Notes under the pieces: model-generated | Told to the model about the DNA's origin: nothing | Database searches by the model: none | What the model saw: only the letters and a program-made list of their open reading frames with translations | Shown here: positions 1-7,896 of the stretch, piece by piece | Layout: each line of letters starts with the position of its first letter | Position numbering within the stretch: the first letter of the stretch is position 1 | Origin: Stieleria mannarensis | GTDB lineage: Bacteria; Planctomycetota; Planctomycetia; Pirellulales; Pirellulaceae | Assembly (NCBI RefSeq): GCF_014154935.1 | Contig: NZ_JACEHH010000053.1 | Location: 1-62,401, forward strand | DNA length: 62,401 bases | Direction of reading: 5' to 3' | Position numbers and translations under genes: made by a program

Positions 1-258
1 TGGGAGTTGGGAGTTGGGAGTTGGGAGTTGGGAGTTGGGAGTTGGGAGTTGGGAGTTGGGAGCTGGGAGCTGGGAGTTGGGAGCTGGGAGTTGGGAGTTG
101 GGAGTTGGGAGTTGGGAGTTGGGAGTTGGGAGTTGGGAGTTGGGAGTTGGGAGTTGGGAGTTGGGAGTGGGGAGTTGGGAGTGGGGAGTGGGGAGTGGGG
201 AGTGGGGAGTGGGGAGTGGGGAGTGGGGAGCTGGGAGCTGGGAGCTGGGAGCTGGGAG
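1..258. repeat. Tandem heptanucleotide array 1 (GGGAGTT), G-rich on + strand
   Basis: About 36 units of a 7-bp repeat, mostly GGGAGTT with GGGAGCT and GGGAGTG variants, run from the window edge to about 258, so the left end is cut. Three-G runs are separated by four bases throughout, which matches the pattern for G-quadruplex formation on the + strand. Variant units are clustered: GGGAGTG around 165-228 and GGGAGCT at the right end, suggesting block-wise duplication. All three frames stay open because the unit is 7 bp, giving a GVGSWEL peptide repeat; I treat this as non-coding. Confidence 0.95.
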
Positions 259-645
259 GCCGTTTCTCGCGATGTTGGCAATGGGGCGCGGGGGAACGCG
301 AACTGGGGGCGGCGTCTGGCCGGCGGGGATTCTTGCTCCGGGTCGGGGGACGCCGATGGTCGCTTCAGATGGAGATGAGCGTAGCGGAAGTCGCCGGGAC
401 TTTTGCCAACCAGCAGCGTTTCCGGCGGCGACGATTGCAGCGCGCGCCCTCTCTGGCGTTTGCTTGCTGCGCAAACGCCGTCTCTCCCAGAGAGAGAATT
501 TAAACGGGATGCTGGAAGCCGCAATCATTCAATCGACTTTCCAAGAGAGAGAATCTGCTTTGGATGCCAACAGCGGCAGTCAGCTAATCGGCGTCCCGAC
601 AGCCAGCCGAGCTTCCGCCCACGTGCATGCCATCATTCTGCCCCC
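259..645. other. Spacer between the two opposed heptamer arrays, no gene seen
   Basis: About 390 bp with no convincing reading frame. It holds a short direct repeat containing AGAGAGAATTT/AGAGAGAATCT near 490-553 and is otherwise unremarkable. The open frames that cross it are extensions of the array frames. Confidence 0.6.
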
Positions 646-799
646 TTCTCCCCATCTCCCATCTCCCATCTCCCTTCTCCCATCTCCCATCTCCCATCTC
701 CCATCTCCCCTTCTCCCAGCTCCCATCTCCCATCTCCCATCTCCCAGCTCCCAGCTCCCAGCTCCCCTTCTCCCAGCTCCCAACTCCCAACTCCCCTCC
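646..799. repeat. Tandem heptanucleotide array 2 (CTCCCAT/CTCCCAG), G-rich on - strand
   Basis: About 20 units of CTCCCAT, CTCCCAG and CTCCCAA, the complement of the type of unit in array 1, with some units replaced by CTCCCCTT. It is in inverse orientation to array 1 across a 390-bp spacer, so the two could pair as an imperfect large inverted repeat. The G-runs, and hence any quadruplex potential, lie on the - strand. Confidence 0.93.
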
Positions 800-815
800 C
801 CGCCGCGTCAACCCC

Positions 816-831
816 AGTTTCTTGTGAAACC
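816..831. promoter_or_regulatory. parS-like palindrome 1
   Basis: The 16-mer AGTTTCTTGTGAAACC contains GTTTC and GAAAC arms separated by four bases, as in the widely conserved ParB site TGTTTCACGTGAAACA. The differences are in the centre and the outermost bases. It lies about 85 bp upstream of parA. A TGTTTCACC half-site follows at 837-845. Function is inferred from the match and the location. Confidence 0.65.
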
Positions 832-860
832 GGCCTTGTTTCACCAGAGTCGCATTGCCT

Positions 861-876
861 AGTTTCCCGCGAAACG
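861..876. promoter_or_regulatory. parS-like palindrome 2
   Basis: AGTTTCCCGCGAAACG has the same GTTTC-N4-GAAAC architecture as the site at 816 and is 45 bp downstream of it, 41 bp before the parA start. Two such sites next to parAB are what a chromosomal ParABS locus would be expected to carry. They may also let ParB autoregulate the operon. Confidence 0.65.
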
Positions 877-916
877 AGAACCGCTGTTCGGTTCGGAACT
901 GTTTCTCTTGGGAACG

Positions 917-1669
917 ATGACCGTGGGACGAATCCTTTGCGTGGTGAACCAGAAGGGCGGCGTCGGTAAGACGACGACCGCGGTGAATCTGGCGGCCGCG
1001 CTTTCGATCGCCGAGCAGTCTTGTTTGCTGCTGGACATGGATCCGCAGTGCAATGCGACCAGTTCGCTGGGACAGGAGCCGACCAACGGGCATGCCTTGG
1101 TCAGCGACGTGTCGATCGCCGAGTCGATCGTCCAGACCCGACAGCCGGGATTGTCGCTGTTGCCGGGCAGCCGCACGTTCCAGGACATCGACTTGTTGGC
1201 CACCTCGGACGACCAGCAATCGATGCGAGTCCGCAAGCACCTGGACAGTGTGCTCGAGCAGTACGATTTCGTGCTGATCGACTGTCCGCCCAGCGTCGGC
1301 GAATTGACTCAAACCGCTTTGGCGGCCAGCACCGAGGTCTTGATGCCGATCCAGTGCGAGTATTTCGCAATGGAAGGGCTGACGCAGCTGATCAAAACCA
1401 TTCGCAAGGTCATCGTCGCAACCGACGGCCGACTGACCTTTGGCGGGATCCTATTGACCATGTACGATCCCGGTTTGGAACTGACTCGCGAAGTCGACCA
1501 GGAGGTCCGCGAGTTCTTTGGTGATATCGTGTTTGAATCCGTCGTGCCGCGGGACGTTTCGCTAAGCGAAGCCCCCAGCCACGGCAAAAGTGTTTTCCAA
1601 TACGCCCCGCGATCCCGTGGTGCGTTCGCTTATACGCAGTTGTGCATGGAGGTGCTACAGCGTGACTAG
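917..1669 (+). CDS. parA: ParA/Soj chromosome-partitioning ATPase
   Basis: A 250-residue Walker-type ATPase that drives segregation of ParB-bound origin regions on the nucleoid. The deviant Walker A motif KGGVGKTT is at residues 13-20, with the signature lysine. LIDCPPS and the later EAPSHGKSV stretch are typical of the chromosomal Soj group, as is the short length without an N-terminal DNA-binding domain. The ATG at 917 is preferred over an in-frame TTG at 908 because the protein then starts directly at the first beta strand. The stop overlaps the parB start by 8 bp and two parS-like palindromes lie upstream. Confidence 0.95.
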   Translation: MTVGRILCVVNQKGGVGKTTTAVNLAAALSIAEQSCLLLDMDPQCNATSSLGQEPTNGHALVSDVSIAESIVQTRQPGLSLLPGSRTFQDIDLLATSDDQQSMRVRKHLDSVLEQYDFVLIDCPPSVGELTQTALAASTEVLMPIQCEYFAMEGLTQLIKTIRKVIVATDGRLTFGGILLTMYDPGLELTREVDQEVREFFGDIVFESVVPRDVSLSEAPSHGKSVFQYAPRSRGAFAYTQLCMEVLQRD

Positions 1670-2648
1670 TTCATCTGCCGGGACAAAAGATCGTCGCTTG
1701 GGGAAAGGTTTGGCCGCATTGCTCGGCAGCCCGCTGGACGAGGAAGGGAATCCGACGCAAAGCGAATCGGGCGGTGGCGGCCAGTCTAACGCTGGCCAGT
1801 CCAACGGCGTCCAGGCGCTGATGTTGCCGGTCGACCAGATCGAAAACAACCCGTTCCAGCCGCGGCGGGAGTTCAATTCCGAAGAGATCGCGTCGCTGGC
1901 CGAGAGCATCAAGAGCCACCAGCAACTACAGCCGATCCTGGTCCGCATCGTCGACGGCCGGTATCAATTGATCAGCGGCGAACGTCGACTTCGTGCGACG
2001 ATTCACGCCGGGATGGAAAAGATCCGTGCCGAAGTCCGCGAGGCGGACGATCGTCTGGTCGCAGAACTGGCGATCATCGAAAACCTGCAACGCAAGGACC
2101 TGAACCCGATCGAAAAGGCGTTGTCGTTCAAACGCTACATCGACGAGCACAAATGTAAACAAGATGACTTGGCGCGGCGGTTGAGCATTGACCGCAGCAC
2201 GATCGCCAATCTGATGCGGTTGCTGGAACTGCCCGAAAGCATTCTGGATCTGCTGCAAGCGGGCAAGATCACTGCCGGGCACGCCCGGGCGCTATTGCCG
2301 ATCGGCGACGAACAGGTCCAGATCACGACGGCCAACAAGATCATGGAAGGCCGGATCAGTGTCCGCGCCACCGAAACCTTGGTGTCGGAAATGCTGAAGG
2401 CCGAGGAGGATCAGGAGACCGGGCGAAAGGTCGTCAACGCGACCCGCCAAAAACGCCGCCAAGCCTCCCCGCACTTGGAAGCGATGCAGCAGGAATTGCG
2501 GATGGTGTTCGGCACGAAGGTCGAAATCAAAAGCAGCGCCCGCGGCCGCGGCAAAATCACCATCCATTTCAGCGATGGAGAGGATTTTGAACGCATCCGA
2601 GCGATGCTGACCGAAGAATCGCGGCCCAAGCTGCGAGTGGCCGGCTGA
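1662..2648 (+). CDS. parB: ParB/Spo0J chromosome-partitioning protein
   Basis: A 328-residue centromere-binding CTPase-type ParB. The basic N-terminal RRLGKGLAALLG segment is the usual ParA-stimulating peptide. It is followed by the ParB core with NPFQPRREF and the GERRLRA motif (about residues 104-113), then a helix-turn-helix around QDDLARRLSIDRSTIANLMRL-like sequence and a C-terminal dimerisation region. The start is GTG at 1662, chosen because a strong GGAGGTG ribosome site sits 7 bases upstream and the gene overlaps parA by 8 bp. Upstream in-frame ATG codons lie inside parA. The length is normal for the family. Confidence 0.95.
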   Translation: MTSSSAGTKDRRLGKGLAALLGSPLDEEGNPTQSESGGGGQSNAGQSNGVQALMLPVDQIENNPFQPRREFNSEEIASLAESIKSHQQLQPILVRIVDGRYQLISGERRLRATIHAGMEKIRAEVREADDRLVAELAIIENLQRKDLNPIEKALSFKRYIDEHKCKQDDLARRLSIDRSTIANLMRLLELPESILDLLQAGKITAGHARALLPIGDEQVQITTANKIMEGRISVRATETLVSEMLKAEEDQETGRKVVNATRQKRRQASPHLEAMQQELRMVFGTKVEIKSSARGRGKITIHFSDGEDFERIRAMLTEESRPKLRVAG

Positions 2649-3037
2649 GGTCGGTTTGATCGCGGTGGTCCGGGTATCAGCGTCGCCGACGTAAATCGCA
2701 CCGATTCAATATGCGTTGGCCTGCTTGCAAACGCGGTGCCGGAACGCCGCGACGAGTTGACGCCACCGATGGTAAAGCGTAGCCGCGGATTCCCGGCCGA
2801 ATGACATCCGTGGGTACGCTTTGCCATCCGCGGGCGGATCTTTCTCCCGAGAGCCGATTCAGCCCGTGTCTTTCTTTCGCCGGACGATTTGTCGATAAAG
2901 TGCGGCGACCTTGCCAAGGAAAATTCTGCGTCTTTTCCACGCTCTGCTGAGTATCCCGGCGTCGACCGACGTGCCCCGCTTCCACCGGGGACGACATCTA
3001 CAAGCGACAGCGACCTCGTCCTGGGGCTTTCGTGCCC
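2649..3037. other. Intergenic region after parB, no gene seen
   Basis: About 390 bp between parB and the nfeD promoter region. No open frame has a family resemblance, and no strong terminator hairpin with a T-run was found after parB. Confidence 0.5.
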
Positions 3038-3043
3038 TATAAT
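3038..3043 (+). promoter_or_regulatory. Candidate -10 element upstream of the nfeD-floA operon
   Basis: A perfect TATAAT in an otherwise GC-rich stretch, 40 bp before the GTG start of the nfeD-like gene. No good TTGACA-like -35 is present at 16-18 bp, so the assignment rests on the -10 hexamer and the position alone. Confidence 0.45.
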
Positions 3044-3082
3044 CAAACGTGCGTCGTCGTTGTCGTTTATGGAGTGGGTGTC

Positions 3083-5206
3083 GTGACCTTTCGAGCTTGG
3101 TTTTCGTTCGCCGTTTTGGCGCTGCTTTGGATTCCGCCGGGTGCCGCCGCGGACGCCGAGAGTGGTTATGTGGTGGACGTTCCCGTGCCGCTGGGCAGCC
3201 AGTCGGCGACGGCCCTGGTCGGCCAGCTGGAACGACTGGCAAAATCCGCGCCCACCGACGGGCGCTTGGACGTGGTGTTGCGCTACGGTGCGGATTCCTC
3301 GGGCGGGGAAGCGACCTCGTTTGAAGACGCACTGAAGGTCGCGCGGGCCGTCACCGGCGACCGCCTGCGATCCCTGCGAGTCGTCTCGTTTGTCCAAGGA
3401 ACGGTGACGGGGCATTCGCTGCTGCCCATCCTGGCGTCGGACGCAATTCTGCTTTCGTCCGGGTCGGAATTGATCGATGCGTCGGCCGGGGAAAGTGACG
3501 ACGACGAAACCATCGTGCTGACCTACCAGAGTATCGCCGCGCGGCGGGGGCTGTTCCCAAAATCGGTCGTCAGCGCCTTGATCGATCCCGACGTCGAATT
3601 GGCTTGGGTCAGCAAGGTCGGCGGCGGAAAAACATTCGCCGCGGGTGACGATCTCGTGAAACTACGTGAAACAGGCGAGGTGCTCGGGGAAGAGGTGTGG
3701 AGCGCGGCGGGGGTTCCGGGAACGCTTTCGGCCAACCAATTGCGTTCGGCGCGGATCGCCGCCGGCATCGTGGAAACGTTGGAAGAAGCGGCCGAGGTGT
3801 TGGATCTGGCGCAAATCACCCCGGTCGACTCGGCCGCCGTCGGAGGTGTTACCCAAGGCGTGTTGCTGGAAATCGCCGGCTCGATCTCGCGCAGCCGCGT
3901 CCGACGCTGGCAAAGCAATCTGAACGGATCGCTGACCGACGGTTCGGTCAACACCTGGCTGGTCGCGTTCGATTCCAACGGCGGTGACCTGGACCAAAGC
4001 GCCAGTTTGGCCAGCACGTTCGCGTTGCCCGAACCGCCCTTGCGTTCGGTCGTCGGTTTCATCAGCACCGAGGCCCGCAGCGACAGCGCACTGTTGGCAC
4101 TGTCGTGCAAACCACTGTACATGACCGCCGAAGCGGTGTTGGGGGGGAGCGGGGCCGACGAGATCTCGCTGACCGATTTGGACAATCACGACGAGCTGAT
4201 CGACACCATCGCCAGGGCCACGAAACGACCAGCGGGGTTGATTCGCGGTTTGTTGTGCAGCGATTTGGAGGTCTATCGGTACACGAACAAGAAGACCGGC
4301 CGAGTCAAGTATTCGACCCCGGCCGATTTGGTTGCCCAGGCCGACGATCCCGATTTAGAACGCGACCGCTGGGAAAAAGGCGAACGCATTGAAATGAAGG
4401 ACGGGCTGTCGGCTGAGCGGGCGATCGAGTTGGGGTTGGCCGATGGTCGCAGCGACTCGATCGACGACGTCGCCCGCCGCAGTGGCATGGAATCGGTCCC
4501 CAAACCGGTGTCCGATCGCGGGCTGGTTCGCTTCGTGGAGCGACTCGGGCGAAGCCAAGGGCTGATGATGATCTTGTTGATGGTCGGGTTCGTCGCCTTG
4601 TCGGCCGAAATGAACGCGCCCGGAATGGGCGTGCCCGGTTTCCTGGCGATGGTCTGTTTCGGACTGTTTTTCTGGATGAATTATCTGGCCGGGACCGCGG
4701 AGTGGCTCGAACTGGTGCTGTTGATGCTGGGATTGGCATGCATCGCGCTGGAGATTTTTGTGATTCCAGGATTCGGGGTGTTCGGCATCGGCGGGCTGAT
4801 CATGACGATTGCATCGATCGTGTTGATGAGCCAGACGTTTGTGCTGCCGCAGAACTCGTACCAGCTGACCGTGATCACACGCGGGATCTGGGCGGCTTTG
4901 GGCGGTCTGATGGGCCTATTTGGCGGGTTCGTCCTGATGCGTCAGTTCTTTCCCCATTTGCCCCTGTTTCGCCATTTGGTCATGGAGACACCGGACGCCC
5001 AGGCGATCGATCAAGCGGAGAAGCTGGCGGATTTCAGCGCGCTGCTGAACCAGACCGGGCAGACCACGACGCCGCTACGGCCGAGTGGAAAGGCACGGTT
5101 CGGAGATCAAATCGTCCAGGTTGTCAGCGACGGATCGATGATCGACAAAGGTGTTTCGGTGACGGTGGTCGACGTGCAAGGTGCCAAAGTGGTGGTCGAA
5201 GAGTAG
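3083..5206 (+). CDS. NfeD-family membrane protein with two ClpP-like domains
   Basis: A 707-residue membrane-anchored protein of the NfeD/ClpP-class protease type. It starts with a signal peptide (VTFRAWFSFAVLALLWIPPG), followed by two successive regions with crotonase/ClpP-like patterns: GHSLLPILASDAILLSSGSE in the first and a similar DSALLALSCKPLYMT segment in the second, each with a serine at the expected place. Four to five membrane segments come next (from about GLMMILLMVGFVALSAEM), then a C-terminal OB-fold NfeD domain. The family usually has one protease domain of about 450 residues in total, so this is a long form. The start is the GTG with GGAGTGGG just upstream. It leads a tight operon with a second nfeD and floA, suggesting a role in flotillin-rich membrane domains. 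Proteolytic activity is not certain. Confidence 0.85.
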   Translation: MTFRAWFSFAVLALLWIPPGAAADAESGYVVDVPVPLGSQSATALVGQLERLAKSAPTDGRLDVVLRYGADSSGGEATSFEDALKVARAVTGDRLRSLRVVSFVQGTVTGHSLLPILASDAILLSSGSELIDASAGESDDDETIVLTYQSIAARRGLFPKSVVSALIDPDVELAWVSKVGGGKTFAAGDDLVKLRETGEVLGEEVWSAAGVPGTLSANQLRSARIAAGIVETLEEAAEVLDLAQITPVDSAAVGGVTQGVLLEIAGSISRSRVRRWQSNLNGSLTDGSVNTWLVAFDSNGGDLDQSASLASTFALPEPPLRSVVGFISTEARSDSALLALSCKPLYMTAEAVLGGSGADEISLTDLDNHDELIDTIARATKRPAGLIRGLLCSDLEVYRYTNKKTGRVKYSTPADLVAQADDPDLERDRWEKGERIEMKDGLSAERAIELGLADGRSDSIDDVARRSGMESVPKPVSDRGLVRFVERLGRSQGLMMILLMVGFVALSAEMNAPGMGVPGFLAMVCFGLFFWMNYLAGTAEWLELVLLMLGLACIALEIFVIPGFGVFGIGGLIMTIASIVLMSQTFVLPQNSYQLTVITRGIWAALGGLMGLFGGFVLMRQFFPHLPLFRHLVMETPDAQAIDQAEKLADFSALLNQTGQTTTPLRPSGKARFGDQIVQVVSDGSMIDKGVSVTVVDVQGAKVVVEE

Positions 5207-5209
5207 CCC

Positions 5210-5797
5210 ATGCCCCTGACCTATTCGCTTGCTTTGCTAGCTTTGTTCTTTGTCCTGCTGGTGGGCGAGTTCTTTATTCCCAGCGCGGGGATGGTCGGCG
5301 TTGCCGCGGCGATCGCCGGGACGACATCGATCGTGATCGCGTTCACTCATAGTGCGACGGCCGGTTTTGCGGTCACTACGACGGTCATGGGTTCGACGCC
5401 GCTGGTGTTGTACCTGATGATCCGATTTTGGCCGCATTCCCCGATCGGCAAACTGATTTTGAATCGTCGTCCCGGTCAGTTGGATGAACCGACCGAGAGT
5501 CGATTGCGGAGTGGCGAAAAGCGGAAAGATTTGGTGGGGCATTTAGGGGTCGCCAAGACGAACCTGTTGCCCAGCGGATTGGTGGTGATCGATGGCAAGC
5601 GACTCGATGCGGTGTCCGACGGCAGCCCGATCGATGCCGGGACGCCGATCGTCGTGATCAGCGCGGTGGCCGGCAAACTGCGTGTCCGCGCCGCGGAGCG
5701 GTCCGATATCGAACCGGAACAAGTGGAAGTGGAACGTCGAACCGATGCGATCGAAGCAACGCTGGAGTCGTTGGATTTGGAGGACTTGGACGACTGA
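5210..5797 (+). CDS. Short NfeD-like membrane protein
   Basis: A 195-residue protein with three hydrophobic segments in the first 80 residues (LALLALFFVLLVGEFFIPSA and onward), then a soluble C-terminal beta-rich domain with the NfeD/OB pattern (HLGVAKTNLLPSGLVVIDGK and SPIDAGTPIVVISAVAG). It corresponds to the short NfeD class lacking the ClpP-like part, which commonly pairs with flotillins. It begins 3 bases after the stop of the longer nfeD and precedes floA, so the three are very likely cotranscribed. The last 35 residues are acidic. Confidence 0.85.
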   Translation: MPLTYSLALLALFFVLLVGEFFIPSAGMVGVAAAIAGTTSIVIAFTHSATAGFAVTTTVMGSTPLVLYLMIRFWPHSPIGKLILNRRPGQLDEPTESRLRSGEKRKDLVGHLGVAKTNLLPSGLVVIDGKRLDAVSDGSPIDAGTPIVVISAVAGKLRVRAAERSDIEPEQVEVERRTDAIEATLESLDLEDLDD

Positions 5798-5969
5798 CGG
5801 AAACGGATTCAAAACTCTTTTGCGGCCATGTTGACGGGTGTCGCGACGGGGGATCGGATCCTGTACATTTGACGGAGGTCTTGATCGGCCGGCGCGCGTT
5901 GGTAGTCACCGCGGTTGGTCAAGCAAGCCGATCGGCTGAACTCGATTCGCACGGACAGGATGCAACACA

Positions 5970-7073
5970 ATGGTTTTCGGGTCGTCACTTCGCTCTACAC
6001 CGGACATGTCGTCACTGGGGTTGCTTGCCGTCGAGGCGAGTGATTTGACGGTCCCGGCGCTTGTGGGCGCGTTGATTTTGATCGGCGTCGTGCTGGTCGT
6101 CGTGTTTGTCTTTGCCAGTTACTTCGGGATCTGGGTTCAATCCTGGTTGACCGGTGCCGGCGTCGGATTCGGCGATTTGATCGGGATGACGTTTCGAAAG
6201 GTCAATGCACGATCGATCGTCCGCAGCAAGATCATGGCGGTTCAAGCGGGGTTGGACGATCCGGCGATGACCAGCGAGGCGTTGGAGGCGCATTACTTGG
6301 CCGGCGGCAACGTGCAACAAGTCGTCCGCGCGGTGATCGCGGCCAAGAAGGCAAAGACGATTTCATTGACATTCCGAGAGGCGGCGGCGATCGACCTGGC
6401 CGGCCGCGACGTGTTGGAGTCGGTCAAGACCAGTGTGTATCCCAAAGTGATCGATTGTCCGCCGCGCGGTGCGGTCAAACCCTCGCTCGATGCGGTCGCC
6501 AAAGACGGTATTCAATTGAAAGTTCGTGCCCGGGTGACGGTGCGAGCCAATTTGCAACAGCTGATCGGTGGTGCGACCGAGGAAACGATCATCGCCCGGG
6601 TGGGTGAAGGGATTGTCAGCGCGATCGGTAGTGCGGCCAGTCACGCCGCGGTGTTGGAAAACCCTGACGTGATCAGTAAAGCGGTGCTCGCGAAACGACT
6701 CGATTCGCAAACGGCGTTTGAAATCGTCTCGATCGACATCGCCGACATCGATGTCGGTGCCAACATCGGTGCACGACTGATGGCCGACCAGGCCGAAGCC
6801 GATACCCAAGTCGCGCGGGCTCGTGCCGAAGGCAAACGTGCGGCCGCGGCGGCCGAAGAGCGCGAGAATGAAGCCAAGGTCGAAGAAAGCCGTGCCGCAT
6901 TGGTGATGGCCCAAGCCTCGGTCCCCGAAGCGATGAGTGAAGCGTTCCGAACCGGCAAACTGCATATCTTGGACTACTACAAACTGCAAAACGTGAGCGC
7001 CGATACGGAGATGCGAAAATCGATCGCCACGACCGGTCAGTCTCGTGACAGTCTGGAACGCAAGAACGCCTAA
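5970..7073 (+). CDS. floA: Flotillin-like protein FloA
   Basis: A 367-residue SPFH-domain protein of the YqfA/FloA type, which organises membrane microdomains. One membrane hairpin segment is near residues 28-50 ([20 protein letters not shown]). The band-7 region follows, including the [24 protein letters not shown] strand and the long helical part with repeated A/E/R residues ([20 protein letters not shown]). The start at 5970 has AGGAT eight bases upstream. An internal ATG at 6009 would remove only the poorly conserved leader and cannot be excluded. It follows the two nfeD genes, the classical partner arrangement. Confidence 0.92.
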   Translation: MVFGSSLRSTPDMSSLGLLAVEASDLTVPALVGALILIGVVLVVVFVFASYFGIWVQSWLTGAGVGFGDLIGMTFRKVNARSIVRSKIMAVQAGLDDPAMTSEALEAHYLAGGNVQQVVRAVIAAKKAKTISLTFREAAAIDLAGRDVLESVKTSVYPKVIDCPPRGAVKPSLDAVAKDGIQLKVRARVTVRANLQQLIGGATEETIIARVGEGIVSAIGSAASHAAVLENPDVISKAVLAKRLDSQTAFEIVSIDIADIDVGANIGARLMADQAEADTQVARARAEGKRAAAAAEERENEAKVEESRAALVMAQASVPEAMSEAFRTGKLHILDYYKLQNVSADTEMRKSIATTGQSRDSLERKNA

Positions 7074-7089
7074 CCCACCCGAGTGAAAC

Positions 7090-7533
7090 ATGGCTGGCGA
7101 CCTGGAAGATTTTCTCAAACGTGCCGCTGAACGCCGCGCCCAAAAGCAGCAGCAAGCTGGCGGTGGCGGTGGAGCGGCCAGGCCAAAGCCACGGCCGCGC
7201 CCGGAGTACACCGAAGCCAGACGAGAACGCCAAGTTCGCCAGCAGGTGGAAGAGGCGATTCCGGTGGCGGAAGTTGTCGAAGAACCGGTCAACCCGCTGG
7301 CCGAGCGGCGACGCAAACTGGCCGAGGCAAAAAAAAAGGCCGAGGAAGCACGTGCACGGTTGGCAAAGCAAACTGCCGAGATTCATGATCCTCAGCCGGC
7401 CGATCGAGGTGTCATCTCAATCGCCGGTGGCACTCCCGCCGAACAACTGCTGGATCTTCTGCGCCGCCCCGGTGGGCTGCAACAAGCCTTCATATTGCGC
7501 GAGATTCTGGAGCGTCCCCAAGATCGTTGGTAG
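7090..7533 (+). CDS. Small charged coiled-coil protein after floA, function unknown
   Basis: A 147-residue soluble protein with no signal peptide or membrane segment. The N-terminus is basic and glycine-rich (residues 20-45). A long helical stretch of alternating K/E/A residues (ERRRKLAEAKKKAEEARARL) predicts a coiled coil, and a conserved-looking C-terminal block ends in LLRRPGGLQQAFILREILER. It lies 16 bases after floA on the same strand, so it is probably the last gene of the nfeD-floA operon and may be a cytoplasmic partner of the flotillin. I do not recognise the family. Confidence 0.75.
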   Translation: MAGDLEDFLKRAAERRAQKQQQAGGGGGAARPKPRPRPEYTEARRERQVRQQVEEAIPVAEVVEEPVNPLAERRRKLAEAKKKAEEARARLAKQTAEIHDPQPADRGVISIAGGTPAEQLLDLLRRPGGLQQAFILREILERPQDRW

Positions 7534-7896
7534 TGGCGTTCTGGGTTTGAGTGCTTGGAAGCGTCGTGTTTGCGTGCGCTCCGTTGGCCCCATCGAAGCC
7601 AAGTTAACAGACGGAGCGACTAAACAAGTGCATTCACCCTCCTGGCAGGAGGGTCGAGCGCAGCGAGGGGGGGGCGAACGGTGAATTGCCGCGCAAACTT
7701 TCATCCACCGGTCGCATCGAATCGCGGATCAGCCCTCCCCGCGTCGTCGCTCACGCCTCCGCGACCCTCCCAGCGGGAGGGTGAAGTCGTAAACGCCTGC
7801 TAAATCAGAGGTTAAAAACCGCACGACCTCTCCAGGGAGGGTGCAATTCCAAAAAACGCATGATCTCTCACGCACCCGGCTGGCGTCAGCGCGTGT
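7534..7896. repeat. Intergenic region with GGGAGGGTCGAGCG-type dispersed repeats
   Basis: This 363-bp gap between convergent genes holds copies of a short repeat family. At 7634-7676 there is CCCTCCTGGCAGGAGGGTCG followed by AGCGCAGCGAGGGG, and an inverted related copy is at 7733-7785 (CCCTCCCAGCGGGAGGGTGA). A fragment with TCTCCAGGGAGGGTGCAATT is near 7830. The palindromic arms could fold into hairpins that end transcription from both sides. Related copies occur at 18512-18720, 41669-41708 and 60203-60239. Confidence 0.7.

Noticed and set aside
7..862. Long open frames with GVGSWEL repeats across heptamer arrays
   Set aside because: A 7-bp unit without stop codons opens all frames; no start signal, no composition or motif of a real protein.
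580..1312. - strand frames covering array 2 and parA
   Set aside because: Antisense to parA and driven by the repeat; no domain or start signal.
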